The notes beneath the pieces are model-generated. The model made no database searches. It worked only from the letters and a program-made list of their open reading frames with translations, and was not told the DNA's origin. From assembly GCA_022704585.1 (NCBI GenBank), contig JAKJGD010000185.1, positions 1 through 5,328 on the forward strand: a stretch of DNA of 5,328 bases, in the 5' to 3' direction. Shown here in pieces: positions 4,964 to 5,328 of this stretch. Source of the DNA: Spirochaetota bacterium (GTDB lineage: Bacteria; Spirochaetota; UBA4802; UBA5550). Each line of letters starts with the position of its first letter. The stretch's first letter is position 1. Both the position numbers and the translations under genes were made by a program.

Positions 4964-5328
4964 ATGCCCGACAGAAGCGTAACATTCCTCCCCGACTCAG
5001 TGACCGTCGCGGTGCCCGATGGTGAGACGCTCCTGCGCGCGGCCCATGTCGCGGGCGTGCATATCAACTCCTCATGCGGCGGCCAGGGCACGTGCGGCAA
5101 GTGCCGCGTTCGCGTCACAAAGGGCGAGGCCACAGGCGCGCCGGACGTGATGCTCTCAAAGGAAGATTTCGCAAAGGGATACCGCCTGGCCTGCCTGTCT
5201 CGCGTGAGCGGCCCGCTCGAGGTGGAGATTCCGCCCGAGTCCCGCCTCCACCGGGGCGCACTGGACCATGCCCTCTCCGGGAAACCGACGGGGAGGCTCG
5301 CTTCCCGCATGGCCGTAGACTCGCTTCC
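4964..5328 (+). CDS. 2Fe-2S protein resembling corrinoid-activating ASKHA proteins (RACo/DUF4445 type), N-terminal part
   Basis: The frame is open from ATG 4964 to the right edge, 121 codons and 2 extra bases, so the 3' end is missing. The start is preceded by a weak GGA (4952-4954) at 9 bases. Residues about 5-90 are a plant-type [2Fe-2S] ferredoxin domain: C38-x5-C44-x2-C47, then C77 in YRLACLSRV, with the typical CGGQGTCGKC context. The following segment LEVEIPPESRL (85-95) is what I know from the linker of RACo-like proteins, whose C-terminal DUF4445/ASKHA ATPase part would lie beyond the window. Such proteins use ATP to re-reduce inactive Co(II) corrinoid proteins in the Wood-Ljungdahl pathway or in methyltransferase systems. 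A stand-alone ferredoxin is less likely because the sequence continues past the domain. Proximity to the formyl-THF ligase suits a one-carbon role, but this gene has its own promoter. Confidence 0.85.
   Translation, partial: MPDRSVTFLPDSVTVAVPDGETLLRAAHVAGVHINSSCGGQGTCGKCRVRVTKGEATGAPDVMLSKEDFAKGYRLACLSRVSGPLEVEIPPESRLHRGALDHALSGKPTGRLASRMAVDSL

Noticed and set aside
4909..5310. 133-codon minus-strand ORF
   Set aside because: It lies antisense to the 2Fe-2S gene, whose Cys motif and family match are clear; it has no family resemblance of its own.

Overview
The window looks like a piece of a GC-rich anaerobic bacterial chromosome with folate/corrinoid one-carbon metabolism, as in organisms using the Wood-Ljungdahl pathway. 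The main evidence is a complete formate-tetrahydrofolate ligase (2472-4238) and, at the right edge, the start of a 2Fe-2S protein resembling the ASKHA-type activators of corrinoid proteins (4964 onward). A 4Fe-4S protein at the left edge and a Cys-rich mini-protein also suit an anaerobe. The ligase reads, from memory of the family, like the subtype found in Desulfobacterota and similar anaerobes. No taxonomic marker is present, so the phylum (Desulfobacterota, Spirochaetota or another) cannot be fixed.

Layout: 1-386 is the 3' end of a 4Fe-4S ferredoxin-type gene. 444-842 encodes a four-helix membrane protein of unknown function. 858-1088 on the minus strand encodes a 76-residue DUF2934-like protein, convergent with the previous gene. 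1089-1338 is an AT-richer divergent intergenic region with a good plus-strand promoter (1132-1160) and a possible 28-residue ORF with a strong ribosome binding site (1194-1280). A compact co-directional cluster follows: MBL-fold hydrolase of the dihydropterin-synthase-like family (1339-2181), Cys-rich mini-protein (2186-2389), formate-tetrahydrofolate ligase (2472-4238) and a second small four-helix membrane protein (4247-4648). The spacings are 4, 82 and 8 bases.

4649-4963 has no gene but is dense in structure: a perfect 50-bp palindrome, a REP-like folded element with a GTAG foot, a short hairpin, two small AT-rich repeats, and a sigma70-type promoter whose -10 lies inside a large AT-rich inverted repeat (16-bp arms). 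This promoter should drive the corrinoid-activator-like gene that runs off the right end.

Working together (inference): the ligase makes 10-formyl-THF from formate, the entry to the methyl branch. The last gene would reactivate a corrinoid protein handling methyl groups later in the pathway. The MBL protein belongs to a family linked by annotation to pterin chemistry, which makes its position next to a folate enzyme suggestive but unproven. I see no clear new defence or mobile system. The most unusual content is the 4669-4947 repeat/regulatory block and the uncharacterised partners around the ligase.
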